NCBI GenBank assembly: GCA_050943315.1
Contig: JBMNOY010000034.1
Coordinates: forward strand, 1 to 22,506
Direction: 5' to 3'
Origin: JBDKUD01 sp050943315
GTDB taxonomy: Bacteria; Bacillota; Syntrophomonadia; Syntrophomonadales; Syntrophomonadaceae
DNA: 22,506 bases
Below, piece by piece: positions 6,709 to 14,963 of this stretch. Position 1 is the first letter of the stretch; each line of letters begins with the position of its first letter. The notes beneath the pieces are model-generated. The model ran no database searches, had not been told where the DNA came from, and saw only the letters and a program-made list of their open reading frames with translations. The translations under genes and the position numbers were made by a program.

Positions 6709-7458
6709 ATGCATAGCAATACTGAGTGGCTCGAACTGGCTATAGAAGAGCGAGTTGCTACCATTACTATCGATGTACCGCCTGTTAATGCAATAACAGA
6801 AGGGCTCCTGGATGAGTTGGGAACCGTTTGGCAGAATCTAAAGCAGCAGGAACTGGCTGCCATTATCCTAACCGGGAAAAACGAATTCTTTAGTGCCGGT
6901 GCCGATATTAAAAGTTTTCCGGCCCGCAGCCCCGAAGAAAACCAGATATTTTTCCAAACGCTGTACCAGGTTTTAAATGAAATTGAGAATTGCTCCATCC
7001 CGGTGATTGCAGCTATTAATGGCTATGCACTGGGAGGAGGATTGGAATTAGCCTTATGTGCAGATTTTCGCATTGCTGACCAAAATGCCAGAATGGGGGC
7101 TACGGGGGTAAATTTGGGCCTTGTGTTCTGCACGCAGCGTTTGCCGCGTTTGATCGGTTATAGCCGGGCTAAAGAGATGTTGTTTACTGCTCGTATGGTT
7201 GAGGCGGCCGAAGCAGTACGAACCGGTTTGGTGGAACAAATGGTTGAACCAGGGTTATCTTTATTTCGAGCACAAGAAATCGCCCATGTGATTGCGGGTA
7301 AGTCTCTGCCGGCTGTAATGGGTGTCAAGCAGGCTTTGCAGGCCGGGACGAACAAATCACTAAAGGAGGGGCTCCAAAGCGAAGCTGGGATTCTAAAGCA
7401 AATGCTGGTTACAAAAGAATTCCAGGACCGGGTGCAGCGTTTCCTGGAGAAAAAATAA
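6709..7458 (+). CDS. Enoyl-CoA hydratase/isomerase (crotonase) family protein
   Basis: This 249-residue protein has the crotonase fold and presumably acts on an acyl-CoA thioester. The first oxyanion-hole segment is FSAGADIK (61-68); the second is INGYALGGGLELAL (103-116), with Glu113 at the position of rat hydratase Glu144. The usual second catalytic Glu (Glu164 in rat, in QPEILLG) is replaced: the aligned segment is GATGVNLG, placing Gly133 there. The following Gly-rich loop is also short (FCTQRL in place of GAGGTQRL). It may therefore not be a classical hydratase; isomerase, decarboxylase or hydrolase activity is possible, as other crotonases use one Glu. The start has GAGG 8 nt upstream. 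No beta-oxidation genes are adjacent and a strong terminator follows, so it is a single-gene unit. Confidence 0.85.
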   Translation: MHSNTEWLELAIEERVATITIDVPPVNAITEGLLDELGTVWQNLKQQELAAIILTGKNEFFSAGADIKSFPARSPEENQIFFQTLYQVLNEIENCSIPVIAAINGYALGGGLELALCADFRIADQNARMGATGVNLGLVFCTQRLPRLIGYSRAKEMLFTARMVEAAEAVRTGLVEQMVEPGLSLFRAQEIAHVIAGKSLPAVMGVKQALQAGTNKSLKEGLQSEAGILKQMLVTKEFQDRVQRFLEKK

Positions 7459-7552
7459 AAAATGCACTCTTGTGACGAAACGCAATATATACCAAAAATG
7501 ATGTAATAATTCAGTAACTTAGAGTTTATGCAGGTTAAATAAAATAGAAAAC

Positions 7553-7592
7553 AAGGCTTACGATATACCCGTTGGGTACGTAAGCCTTTTTC
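7553..7592 (+). terminator. Rho-independent terminator after crotonase gene
   Basis: AAGGCTTACG (7553-7562) pairs with CGTAAGCCTT (7579-7588), with an inner TACCC/GGGTA stem, followed by TTTTTC counted from 7587. Confidence 0.88.
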
Positions 7593-7622
7593 TATGGGCA
7601 GCTTTGGAACAAGCCTAATTTC

Positions 7623-7650
7623 TTGACAGGAAAGTACAATGATTTATACT
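7623..7650 (+). promoter_or_regulatory. SigA promoter of the DUF6530-like gene
   Basis: A consensus TTGACA (7623-7628) and TATACT (7645-7650) are separated by 16 nt, about 55 nt before the ATG at 7707. Confidence 0.7.
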
Positions 7651-7706
7651 TAAACAGTAAATTACTAAAGTACTAATAAAGAAAATGAGTAAGGGAGTGC
7701 AATAGG

Positions 7707-8186
7707 ATGAAGATACCAGTCAGCTTAAAACATAAACCGGTTATAGTGGCTGATAACTATGAACAGGTTGATGGCCGCAATGCTTATAATTCAGATGCCA
7801 AAGGACTTTCGCTGGGGCTGGCACAGTGGAATGACCGGGGAAAAATCGAAATATCTGCCAAGGTATGGAGATATACGGGGGAAAAATGGTCCCGGCAATC
7901 AGAGGAGTTGCCCTTACACAGGGTACTTGACCTAGCTTTATTGATTTGTAAAACCAGGCAGTATTTTATGGAGGCCTATCGTTACGAAAAGCTATATGAT
8001 CCCGAAAAAACTACCATTGATAGAATCGGGTTACAGGGTGATGCCATGACGGTTGAAGTATGTACGGATAATCCTATGATTGACGAGGATATAAAGCTCT
8101 TCAGAGATTGCATCAGTAAAGATGATGAATTATTAAGTGAAAGATTAAGAGCCCTCGCAGCTATTTTGAAGGATATGGGTTACTGA
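7707..8186 (+). CDS. Conserved protein of unknown function (DUF6530-like)
   Basis: A 159-residue soluble protein with no membrane segment or signal peptide. The stretches NAYNSDAKGLSLGLAQWN and GEKWSRQSEELPLHRVLDL, and the acidic second half (VEVCTDNPMIDEDIKLF), recall a conserved Firmicute family that I believe is DUF6530. The family's function is unknown. The ATG at 7707 follows GGGAGTG at about 9 nt. It has its own promoter and is 24 nt upstream of the next gene, so the two form a small operon. No catalytic motif can be named. Confidence 0.7.
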   Translation: MKIPVSLKHKPVIVADNYEQVDGRNAYNSDAKGLSLGLAQWNDRGKIEISAKVWRYTGEKWSRQSEELPLHRVLDLALLICKTRQYFMEAYRYEKLYDPEKTTIDRIGLQGDAMTVEVCTDNPMIDEDIKLFRDCISKDDELLSERLRALAAILKDMGY

Positions 8187-8210
8187 ATTCTTTACCAGGA
8201 GTGAATGAAA

Positions 8211-8567
8211 ATGAAAATATCGAAGGAAAAGAAGAAGGAGCTTCAAGCCCAATACAAATTGATGAAGCCGGAAATAGGTATATTTGCAGTAATAAACAAG
8301 AGTAATTCCAGGCATTATCTGGAGGTTGCACAGAATTTAAAAGGCAAGATCAATGGTACCACTTTTCAACTAAATGCGGGTAGCCATCCCAATCGTGATC
8401 TGCAAAAAGACTGGTTGAATATCGGTGCCGAAGGATTTGAAATACGCATACTGGAACAAATTGAATGTGAGGATGATAAATCCACAGCTGATTACAAAGA
8501 TGAAATGACATTACTTAAAATGATATGGAGCGATAAGCTTACCAAAGAAAACATTCCGCTATATTAG
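8211..8567 (+). CDS. GIY-YIG nuclease-like protein, degenerate active site
   Basis: This 118-residue protein has the layout of small GIY-YIG domain proteins: GIFAVINKSNSRHYLE stands for the GIY and YIG strands, and HPNRDLQKDW followed by FEIRILEQI matches the helix and strand that come next in the family. The key residues are altered: GIF for GIY and YLE for YIG, and the catalytic Arg expected soon after YIG is not evident (NLKGKIN). It may bind nucleic acid without cutting it. ATG 8211 is chosen over ATG 8205 because AGGAG (8197-8201) is 9 nt from it but only 3 nt from 8205. It is probably cotranscribed with the DUF6530-like gene. Confidence 0.65.
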   Translation: MKISKEKKKELQAQYKLMKPEIGIFAVINKSNSRHYLEVAQNLKGKINGTTFQLNAGSHPNRDLQKDWLNIGAEGFEIRILEQIECEDDKSTADYKDEMTLLKMIWSDKLTKENIPLY

Positions 8568-8590
8568 TGTAACCAGCCATGAGGGAAAAT

Positions 8591-8623
8591 TAGGGACCGG
8601 GCTTTTTATAAGCCCGGTCCCTA
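8591..8623. terminator. Strong hairpin between convergent GIY-YIG-like gene and carB
   Basis: TAGGGACCGGGCTT (8591-8604) is perfectly complementary to AAGCCCGGTCCCTA (8610-8623). On the minus strand it lies 15 nt past the carB stop and is followed by ATTTT, so it most likely ends carB. It can also serve the plus-strand gene pair. Confidence 0.8.
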
Positions 8624-8637
8624 AGGATTAACCTTTT

Positions 8638-11600
8638 CTAATGGGAAACGTCAGCATGGTATTCCTGCAGGGATTTTAATTTTGAGGTATGATCCTTATT
8701 ATGAGCGGCAATACCTTTAGCACTGGCTAAAGCGGCGGCTATCGTCGTAATATATGGAACCTTGTTTTTAATTGCGGTTTTTCGTATATAAGAATCATCA
8801 TATTGGCTGCGTTTACCCAGCGGGGTATTAATGACCAGGTTAATATCTTTATTAGTAATACAATCTACTATATTGGGCCGACCTTCATAGAGCTTCTTAA
8901 TCAATTCACACTTGATACCGTTTTCCTGTAAAAATTGGTAGGTTCCGGCGGTGGCTTTAATCTTAAAACCAATTTCAATAAACATTTGTGCTATTTCCAG
9001 TGCCCGGGGTTTATCCTGATCATTTACGCTGATAAGGACTGTTCCTGATGTGGGCAGGGACGACTGGGTAGCTTCCTGGGCTTTATAATAAGCCAGTTCG
9101 AAGGAGTCAGCTATACCTAATACTTCACCGGTGGAACGCATTTCCGGTCCCAGCAGGGGATCTACCTCCTGGAACATGTTAAATGGGAATACCGCCTCTT
9201 TGACCCCAAAGTGTGGAATCTTTTTCGAGATCAGGCTATCCATAGCGAATTTTTCGCCAGTGTAAGCTTTCATCATTATTTGCGTGGCTATGCGAGCCAT
9301 TTGAATGTTGCATACCTTTGATACCAGAGGAACAGTCCGGGAAGCCCTGGGATTGGCTTCCAGTACATATACCCGGTCATCAGCAATGGCATACTGCATA
9401 TTCATTAAACCAATTACATTAAGTTCCCGGGCTATCTTTTTCGTGTATTCCTCTATAGTAGCAATGTGTTTGGCAGGAATATTAATAGGGGGAATCACAC
9501 AGGCCGAATCACCGGAGTGGATACCGGCCAGTTCAATATGCTCCATTACCGTAGGTACAAAAGCATCCTGTCCATCCGCGATAGCATCAGCTTCGGCCTC
9601 AATGGCATTACAGAGGAATCTATCGATAAGAATGGGCCTCTCGGGAGTTACCCCAACTGCGGCGGCCAGATACCGGCGCAGCATTTCCTCATCATGAACA
9701 ACCTCCATACCCCGTCCGCCCAAAACATAAGAGGGACGAACCATTAAAGGATAGCCTATCCTTTCCGCAATACACAGGGCCTCTTCCAGGTTAACCGCCA
9801 TTCCCGATTCGGGCATGGGAATATCAAGTTCCTCCATGATTTTGCGGAAACGGTCGCGATCTTCGGCCAAGTCGATAGTATCCGGGGTAGTACCAAGAAT
9901 ATTAACCCCTGCTTTAGCAAGCTCCCGGGCTATATTCAAGGGGGTTTGACCTCCAAACTGAACGATTACCCCCAGGGGCTTTTCCTTTTCATAGATGCTT
10001 AAGACATCTTCGACAGTTAGAGGTTCAAAATATAGTTTATCGGAGGTGTCATAGTCGGTAGAAACCGTCTCCGGATTGCAGTTTACGATTACTGTCTCAT
10101 ATCCCATATCCCGCAGGGCAAAAGCAGTGTGTACACAGCAGTAGTCAAACTCGATGCCCTGGCCAATCCGGTTGGGACCTCCTCCCAGGATCATAACTTT
10201 GGGTTTGTCGCTGGCTATTGTTTGGTCGGGGGCATTGTAAGTGGAAAAATAATAACACGCATTTTCTTCCCCGCTTACCGGAACTGCTTCCCAGCCTTCC
10301 ACAACCCCCAGGGCGGTTCTGCGTTGGCGAATCTCCGTTTCTGTCAAATCCAGGAGCTGGGCCAGGTAGCGGTCGGAAAAGCCGTCTTTTTTTGCCTGGA
10401 TAAGTAACTCATCTGGTAACTGGGTCCCTTTATAGGTCAGGATCTCATTTTCCAGGAGAACCAGTTCTTTCATCTGCTCTATAAACCAGGCTTTGATATG
10501 GGTCAACTGGTGTATCTCACTTACCGTTGCACCTTTGCGTAACGCCTCGTACATAATGAAATGGCGTTCACTTGACGGCTCCGCCAGCATGGATAACAGC
10601 TCTTCCCGGGAACGCTGGTTATAATCTTTGGCAAAGCCCAGGCCGTAACGGTTGATTTCCAGAGAGCGGACAGCTTTCTGAAAGGCTTCCTTATAATTTT
10701 TGCCAATACTCATGACCTCGCCGACAGCGCGCATCTGGGTGCCCAGCTTATCAATTGAACCAGGAAACTTCTCAAAAGCCCAGCGGGCGAATTTTATAAC
10801 TACATAATCACCTGACGGGGTGTATTTATCCAGGCTGCCATCGCGCCAGTAGGGAATCTCATCCAGGGTCAGGCCGGCAGCCAGCATAGTTGATACCATA
10901 GCAATAGGAAATCCGGTAGCTTTGGAAGCCAGAGCCGAGGAACGGGAAGTACGCGGATTTATTTCTATAATCACAACCCGGTCGGTTTCCGGGTTGTGGG
11001 CAAACTGTACATTGGTACCGCCAATCACTCCAATAGCTTCCACAACATCATAGGCGTATTTCTGTAATCTTTGCTGCAGTTCTTGACTAATGGTAAGCAT
11101 GGGAGCGGCACAGAAAGAGTCACCTGTGTGTACCCCCATGGGATCAATGTTTTCTATAAAACACACGGTAATCTTTTGATTCTTGGCATCTCTAACAACT
11201 TCCAGCTCTAATTCTTCCCAACCTAAGACAGATTCTTCAACCAGAATCTGCCCAACCAGACTGGCAGCTATGCCGCGGCTGGCAACACTGCGCAACTCTT
11301 CGACATTATAAACCAGGCCGCCCCCGGTTCCTCCCATAGTATAAGCGGGACGGATAACTACCGGGTAACCAAGTTTCTGCGCAATTTTTTCAGCTTCCTC
11401 AATACTGTAGGCAGGCTCACTGAGGGGCATTTCAATACCTAACCGGTTCATGGTTTCCTTAAATGCTATCCGATCTTCACCACGTTCGATAGCATCCATC
11501 TGTACACCGATTACTTCGACCCCATATTTATCCAGAACACCAGCTTTATATAGTTCCGAACTCAAGTTAAGGCCGGACTGCCCGCCTAAATTAGGCAACA

Positions 11601-11856
11601 ATGCATCCGGCCGTTCTTTGGCTATTATGCCCGTAAGGCTTTTTACATTTAGCGGCTCAATATAAGTTACGTCCGCCATTTCCGGGTCAGTCATAATAGT
11701 AGCGGGGTTAGAATTTACTAAAACGATTTGGTAGCCTAATTTCCTGAGTGCTTTACATGCCTGGGTCCCCGAGTAATCAAATTCACAAGCCTGTCCGATT
11801 ACTATTGGACCCGAACCTATAATTAGAATTTTGTTGATATCTTTTCGCTTCGGCAT
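8638..11856 (-). CDS. carB: Carbamoyl-phosphate synthase large subunit
   Basis: CarB makes carbamoyl phosphate from bicarbonate, ATP and ammonia (the ammonia is supplied by the CarA glutaminase), for pyrimidine and arginine synthesis. The 1072 residues equal the usual length. It has two homologous ATP-grasp halves: the first opens with KILIIGSGPIVIGQACEFDY, the second with VMILGGGPNRIGQGIEFDYC. The ATP-site segments MGGTGGGLVYN and LGGRGMEVVHD are visible. The C-terminal methylglyoxal-synthase-like allosteric domain (LISVNDQDK to the end) includes NTPLGKRSQYDDSYIRKTAI. ATG 11856 (MPKRKDINK) is used because AGGGGGG lies 7 nt upstream; the ATG at 11880 would add eight untypical residues. No carA or pyr genes are beside it, so the partner must be encoded elsewhere. 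Confidence 0.97.
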   Translation of the reverse strand: MPKRKDINKILIIGSGPIVIGQACEFDYSGTQACKALRKLGYQIVLVNSNPATIMTDPEMADVTYIEPLNVKSLTGIIAKERPDALLPNLGGQSGLNLSSELYKAGVLDKYGVEVIGVQMDAIERGEDRIAFKETMNRLGIEMPLSEPAYSIEEAEKIAQKLGYPVVIRPAYTMGGTGGGLVYNVEELRSVASRGIAASLVGQILVEESVLGWEELELEVVRDAKNQKITVCFIENIDPMGVHTGDSFCAAPMLTISQELQQRLQKYAYDVVEAIGVIGGTNVQFAHNPETDRVVIIEINPRTSRSSALASKATGFPIAMVSTMLAAGLTLDEIPYWRDGSLDKYTPSGDYVVIKFARWAFEKFPGSIDKLGTQMRAVGEVMSIGKNYKEAFQKAVRSLEINRYGLGFAKDYNQRSREELLSMLAEPSSERHFIMYEALRKGATVSEIHQLTHIKAWFIEQMKELVLLENEILTYKGTQLPDELLIQAKKDGFSDRYLAQLLDLTETEIRQRRTALGVVEGWEAVPVSGEENACYYFSTYNAPDQTIASDKPKVMILGGGPNRIGQGIEFDYCCVHTAFALRDMGYETVIVNCNPETVSTDYDTSDKLYFEPLTVEDVLSIYEKEKPLGVIVQFGGQTPLNIARELAKAGVNILGTTPDTIDLAEDRDRFRKIMEELDIPMPESGMAVNLEEALCIAERIGYPLMVRPSYVLGGRGMEVVHDEEMLRRYLAAAVGVTPERPILIDRFLCNAIEAEADAIADGQDAFVPTVMEHIELAGIHSGDSACVIPPINIPAKHIATIEEYTKKIARELNVIGLMNMQYAIADDRVYVLEANPRASRTVPLVSKVCNIQMARIATQIMMKAYTGEKFAMDSLISKKIPHFGVKEAVFPFNMFQEVDPLLGPEMRSTGEVLGIADSFELAYYKAQEATQSSLPTSGTVLISVNDQDKPRALEIAQMFIEIGFKIKATAGTYQFLQENGIKCELIKKLYEGRPNIVDCITNKDINLVINTPLGKRSQYDDSYIRKTAIKNKVPYITTIAAALASAKGIAAHNKDHTSKLKSLQEYHADVSH

Positions 11857-11912
11857 AATTTCCCCCCTAGGTAAAATCATCTCACAATGTTAATATTACT
11901 TCCTGGCGTTTA

Positions 11913-11940
11913 ATTATAACAAACTAGATGAAGAAGTAAA
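11913..11940 (-). promoter_or_regulatory. Candidate SigA promoter of carB
   Basis: On the minus strand, TTTACT (11935-11940) and a perfect TATAAT (11913-11918) are 16 nt apart. The leader to ATG 11856 would be about 50 nt. No PyrR-type attenuator hairpin is seen in it. Confidence 0.55.
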
Positions 11941-12056
11941 ATTAAATAAGTTATGTATACAGTTTATTGTAAGTTTTTAATAGCCAACGGTCTTTTGAAT
12001 TAATACGGTACTATTTATTATATATTGATTTTTTTTGGCAATTGGCATATATTATT

Positions 12057-12084
12057 TTGCAAACTAAAACCCAAAAAGTATAAG
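12057..12084 (+). promoter_or_regulatory. Candidate promoter of htpG
   Basis: TTGCAA (12057-12062) and TATAAG (12079-12084) are 16 nt apart, giving a leader of about 22 nt. No CIRCE element is present in the 257-nt divergent carB-htpG gap, which is very AT-rich. Confidence 0.4.
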
Positions 12085-12113
12085 ACTACTAGTAAAATCG
12101 AGGTGTTCGTGTT

Positions 12114-14003
12114 ATGGCAAAAACTGAATTTAAAACTGAATCAAAGCGTCTGCTGGATTTGATGATTAATTCAGTGTATACCAACCGGGAGATTTTCTTG
12201 AGGGAATTAATCTCTAATGCCAGCGATGCCATAGACAAGCTTTACTTTCGCTCCTTAACCGATGAAAATGTTGGCAAGGGAAGAGACGAATTTTATATTA
12301 AAATCAGCATTGATAAGGATAATCGTACACTTACCATATCGGATACCGGTTGTGGTATGAACAGGGAAGAACTCGAAACGAATCTGGGAACCATTGCTAA
12401 GAGCGGCTCCCTGGCCTTTACGCAAGAAAACCAGGATCTGACCGACATAGATATCATAGGGCAGTTTGGAGTTGGCTTTTATTCGGCCTTCATGGTAAGT
12501 AAAAGGGTTACCGTTATCAGCCGGGCCTATGGTTCTGAACAGGCGTTTAAATGGGAGTCAGAAGGTGTAGATGGTTATTCTATAACAGAATCCAATAAAG
12601 ACGAAGTAGGAACCGATATTATCCTTAATCTAAAGGATAATGTTGATGAAGACAACTACGATGAATTTCTGGATCAGTATAGAATTAAATCGCTTATAAA
12701 AAAATACTCGGACTATATCCGCTATCCGATCAAGATGGATATAGAAAAGAAAAGGTTAAAAGAGGGCACTGAAAAAGAATATGAGACTTATTTCGAAACA
12801 GAAACCCTCAATAGCATGATTCCTATCTGGCGTAAGAACAAAAATGAAATAACTGATGAGGAATACTTTAACTTCTATAAGGACAAATTTTTCGACTTTC
12901 AAGACCCGGTAAAAGTAATTCACAGTAAAACTGAGGGAACGGCAACCTACAATGCGTTAATGTTCATTCCCGCCCGTACTCCTTACAATTATTATAGCAA
13001 GGAGTATGAGAAAGGATTGCAGCTTTACTCGAACGGGGTTTTGGTTATGGACAAATGCGCTGATCTATTACCTGATCATTTTAGCTTTGTGCGAGGGCTG
13101 GTCGATTCCCAGGATTTGTCACTTAATATCTCCCGGGAGATGCTGCAGCATGATCGCCAGTTAAAACTGATAGCCAAAAACCTGGAAAGGAAAATAAAAA
13201 GCGAACTGCTGGACATGTTAAATAACCAGCGTGAGGCGTACATTAAGTTTTTCAAGAACTTCGGATTACAATTAAAATTTGGACTCTATAATGGATTCGG
13301 AGCTAACAAGGAAGTATTAAAACCGCTTATTATGTTTTATTCCTCTACAGAAAAAGATTTAGTAACTATAGAAGAATATATAAGCCGTATGAAAGAGGAG
13401 CAAAAATATATTTACTACGCCTGTGGTGAAAGTGTTCAAAGAATTGAACGCTTACCGCAGACTGAGCTGGTTAAAGATAAAGGGTACGAGATACTTTATC
13501 TGACCGATGATGTGGATGAATTTGCCCTGCGGATGCTCCACGATTTTAACGGCAAAGAATTTAAATCAGTTTCCAGCGGTGACCTGGGTCTGGAAAGTGA
13601 AGCGGAGAAAGAATCTGCTGAAAAACAAGCTGAAGAGAATAAAGAATTGTTCAAATATATGAAAGATGCTCTGGGGGGAAAGGTTAAAGAAGTTCGTTTA
13701 TCTCCGCGGCTGAAATCCCATCCGGTATGTCTTACCAGTGATGGGGCCTTATCGTTGGAAATGGAAAGGGTGCTGAATAGTTTACCTACCGACGAACATG
13801 TGAAGGCTGATCGAATCCTGGAGATAAATGCCAATCATCCTATTTTTGCTACTCTGGGCAAGCTGTACAGGGACGATAAAGACAAGTTAAAAATATATAG
13901 CGATATATTATACAATCAAGCACTGCTGATTGAGGGTATCAGTATCGAAGATCCGGTTTCTTTCTCCAACGCGGTATGTGATTTGATGGCTGAAAAGTTA
14001 TAA
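12114..14003 (+). CDS. htpG: Chaperone protein HtpG (bacterial Hsp90)
   Basis: This is the cytosolic ATP-dependent dimeric chaperone that remodels client proteins, often with DnaK. At 629 residues it is full length. The GHKL ATPase domain has Glu31 and the Asn box in ELISNASDAI (31-40), the Asp77 motif DTGCGMN and the lid-side glycines GQFGVGFYSAF. The middle domain has the catalytic-loop sequence SLNISREMLQHDRQLK, with the conserved Arg and Gln. The C-terminal dimerisation part ends in CDLMAEKL with no MEEVD, as expected for bacteria. A GAGGTG site lies 8 nt before the ATG. The gene is monocistronic, ended by a palindromic hairpin, and is divergent from carB. Confidence 0.97.
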   Translation: MAKTEFKTESKRLLDLMINSVYTNREIFLRELISNASDAIDKLYFRSLTDENVGKGRDEFYIKISIDKDNRTLTISDTGCGMNREELETNLGTIAKSGSLAFTQENQDLTDIDIIGQFGVGFYSAFMVSKRVTVISRAYGSEQAFKWESEGVDGYSITESNKDEVGTDIILNLKDNVDEDNYDEFLDQYRIKSLIKKYSDYIRYPIKMDIEKKRLKEGTEKEYETYFETETLNSMIPIWRKNKNEITDEEYFNFYKDKFFDFQDPVKVIHSKTEGTATYNALMFIPARTPYNYYSKEYEKGLQLYSNGVLVMDKCADLLPDHFSFVRGLVDSQDLSLNISREMLQHDRQLKLIAKNLERKIKSELLDMLNNQREAYIKFFKNFGLQLKFGLYNGFGANKEVLKPLIMFYSSTEKDLVTIEEYISRMKEEQKYIYYACGESVQRIERLPQTELVKDKGYEILYLTDDVDEFALRMLHDFNGKEFKSVSSGDLGLESEAEKESAEKQAEENKELFKYMKDALGGKVKEVRLSPRLKSHPVCLTSDGALSLEMERVLNSLPTDEHVKADRILEINANHPIFATLGKLYRDDKDKLKIYSDILYNQALLIEGISIEDPVSFSNAVCDLMAEKL

Positions 14004-14014
14004 AATACATAGTA

Positions 14015-14040
14015 CAAACCGCCGGAATTCCGGCGGTTTG
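14015..14040. terminator. Perfect 26-nt palindrome ending htpG
   Basis: CAAACCGCCGGAA followed directly by its complement forms a 13-bp stem when the centre is open, with TTCTCT after it on the plus strand. It lies between convergent genes (htpG and the coat-like gene at 14054) and probably serves both. Confidence 0.8.
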
Positions 14041-14053
14041 TTCTCTAGGAATT

Positions 14054-14899
14054 TTAGTCGGTGGTGTTGCCATTATCACAGGAACACTCTCCATCGGCTT
14101 TATCACCACACTGAACATAAGTCGGACCAGGGGTTACATCTGCACCGACTATTACTGGTACCTCTACACAAATGGTCTGGGAAACTGTGAAGAAACAACT
14201 TCCGTTAGGCTCACCGGTGCAGGAACCGGTATTTATGCCGGGCGAATTGCAACATATGGTTTTTACAGGTCCGGTATAAGCGAACGGTTTTACTGTAACC
14301 GGAACACATACATCCACCATTTGGGAAACAGTGGTTACACATACTTGGGCGGGCGGTGCACAGGCGGGTCCGCAGATAGTTAAACCAGTTGCTGTTTGTC
14401 CGCCTCCGTTTAAGCAAACATTTATGCTTCCTACCGGATAAGGAGTGGTCAGTTCAAAACAGAACTAGCCCACACTATTTTGATCGTCGAGCACTTTATC
14501 AAGATCAAAATCGAATTTTAGACCGGAACAGCCTGATGGAGGGTCGGTATCCGGGGGAATAAACAGTTCCACATTTTCACCAATTACAACGGTTTGGGGA
14601 ATACCGCCAATAACTACCGTAACGCTATCGGGAACTATTTGATCAAGGGTGATGTCGGGACAAATGGATAAAACCCAGTGACTCAAATCAATAAACTCCT
14701 GAGTATCCTGGCCTATTCCGGTTAAAGTGTAACAGAAACGCTGGTTCTGACCAGGCAGGGGGTTAAGAATAGAGTTTGCCGTATCAAGGGTTACTAAAAA
14801 TGGTAACCGCCGGTCGCCTTCCAACACAATATTCGAATAATCAATCCGAGTATTGCATTTTGGTTGCTCTTGCTGTGACTGTTCACATACACATGCCAT
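14054..14899 (-). pseudogene. Cys-rich spore-coat-like protein gene interrupted by in-frame TAG
   Basis: From ATG 14899, which has an ideal site (AAAGGAGGTGAT), 144 codons run to TAG at 14465-14467. The same frame then stays open for 136 further codons to a stop at 14054. The N-part has MACVCEQ and a domain with LEGDRRLPFLVTLDTANSIL and NQRFCYTLTGIGQ. The sequence around the TAG (FDFDLDK...SVG-stop-FCFELTTPYPVG) reads as one continuous domain. The C-part aligns without gaps to the neighbouring 189-residue protein, beginning upstream of the only later ATG (14320): VCVTTVSQ matches TCTRTVHQ. So the 48 codons between TAG and that ATG are real coding sequence, and no ribosome binding site precedes ATG 14320. 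The gene is a recent nonsense mutant, a readthrough product, or a sequencing error. A surface or coat role in spores is inferred from the Cys-rich composition and the promoter of the neighbour. Confidence 0.75.
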
Positions 14900-14963
14900 G
14901 TTATCACCTCCTTTCATTGCTCCAGGACTTAAGCATTGGGATAGTTAACCCGAGGGAATAATA

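Noticed and set aside
14054..14320. Independent 88-residue gene starting at ATG 14320
   Set aside because: There is no ribosome binding site, and similarity to the paralogue begins upstream of this ATG; it is better read as the end of the TAG-interrupted gene.
14211..14417. 68-residue minus-strand ORF in another frame
   Set aside because: It overlaps the real coat-like frame out of phase and has no supporting feature.
14465..14467. Genome-wide recoding of TAG as sense
   Set aside because: upp, the glutaredoxin gene, the DUF4153 gene and the 189-residue coat-like gene all end at TAG at expected family or frame ends, so TAG is a normal stop here; only local readthrough or mutation remains possible.
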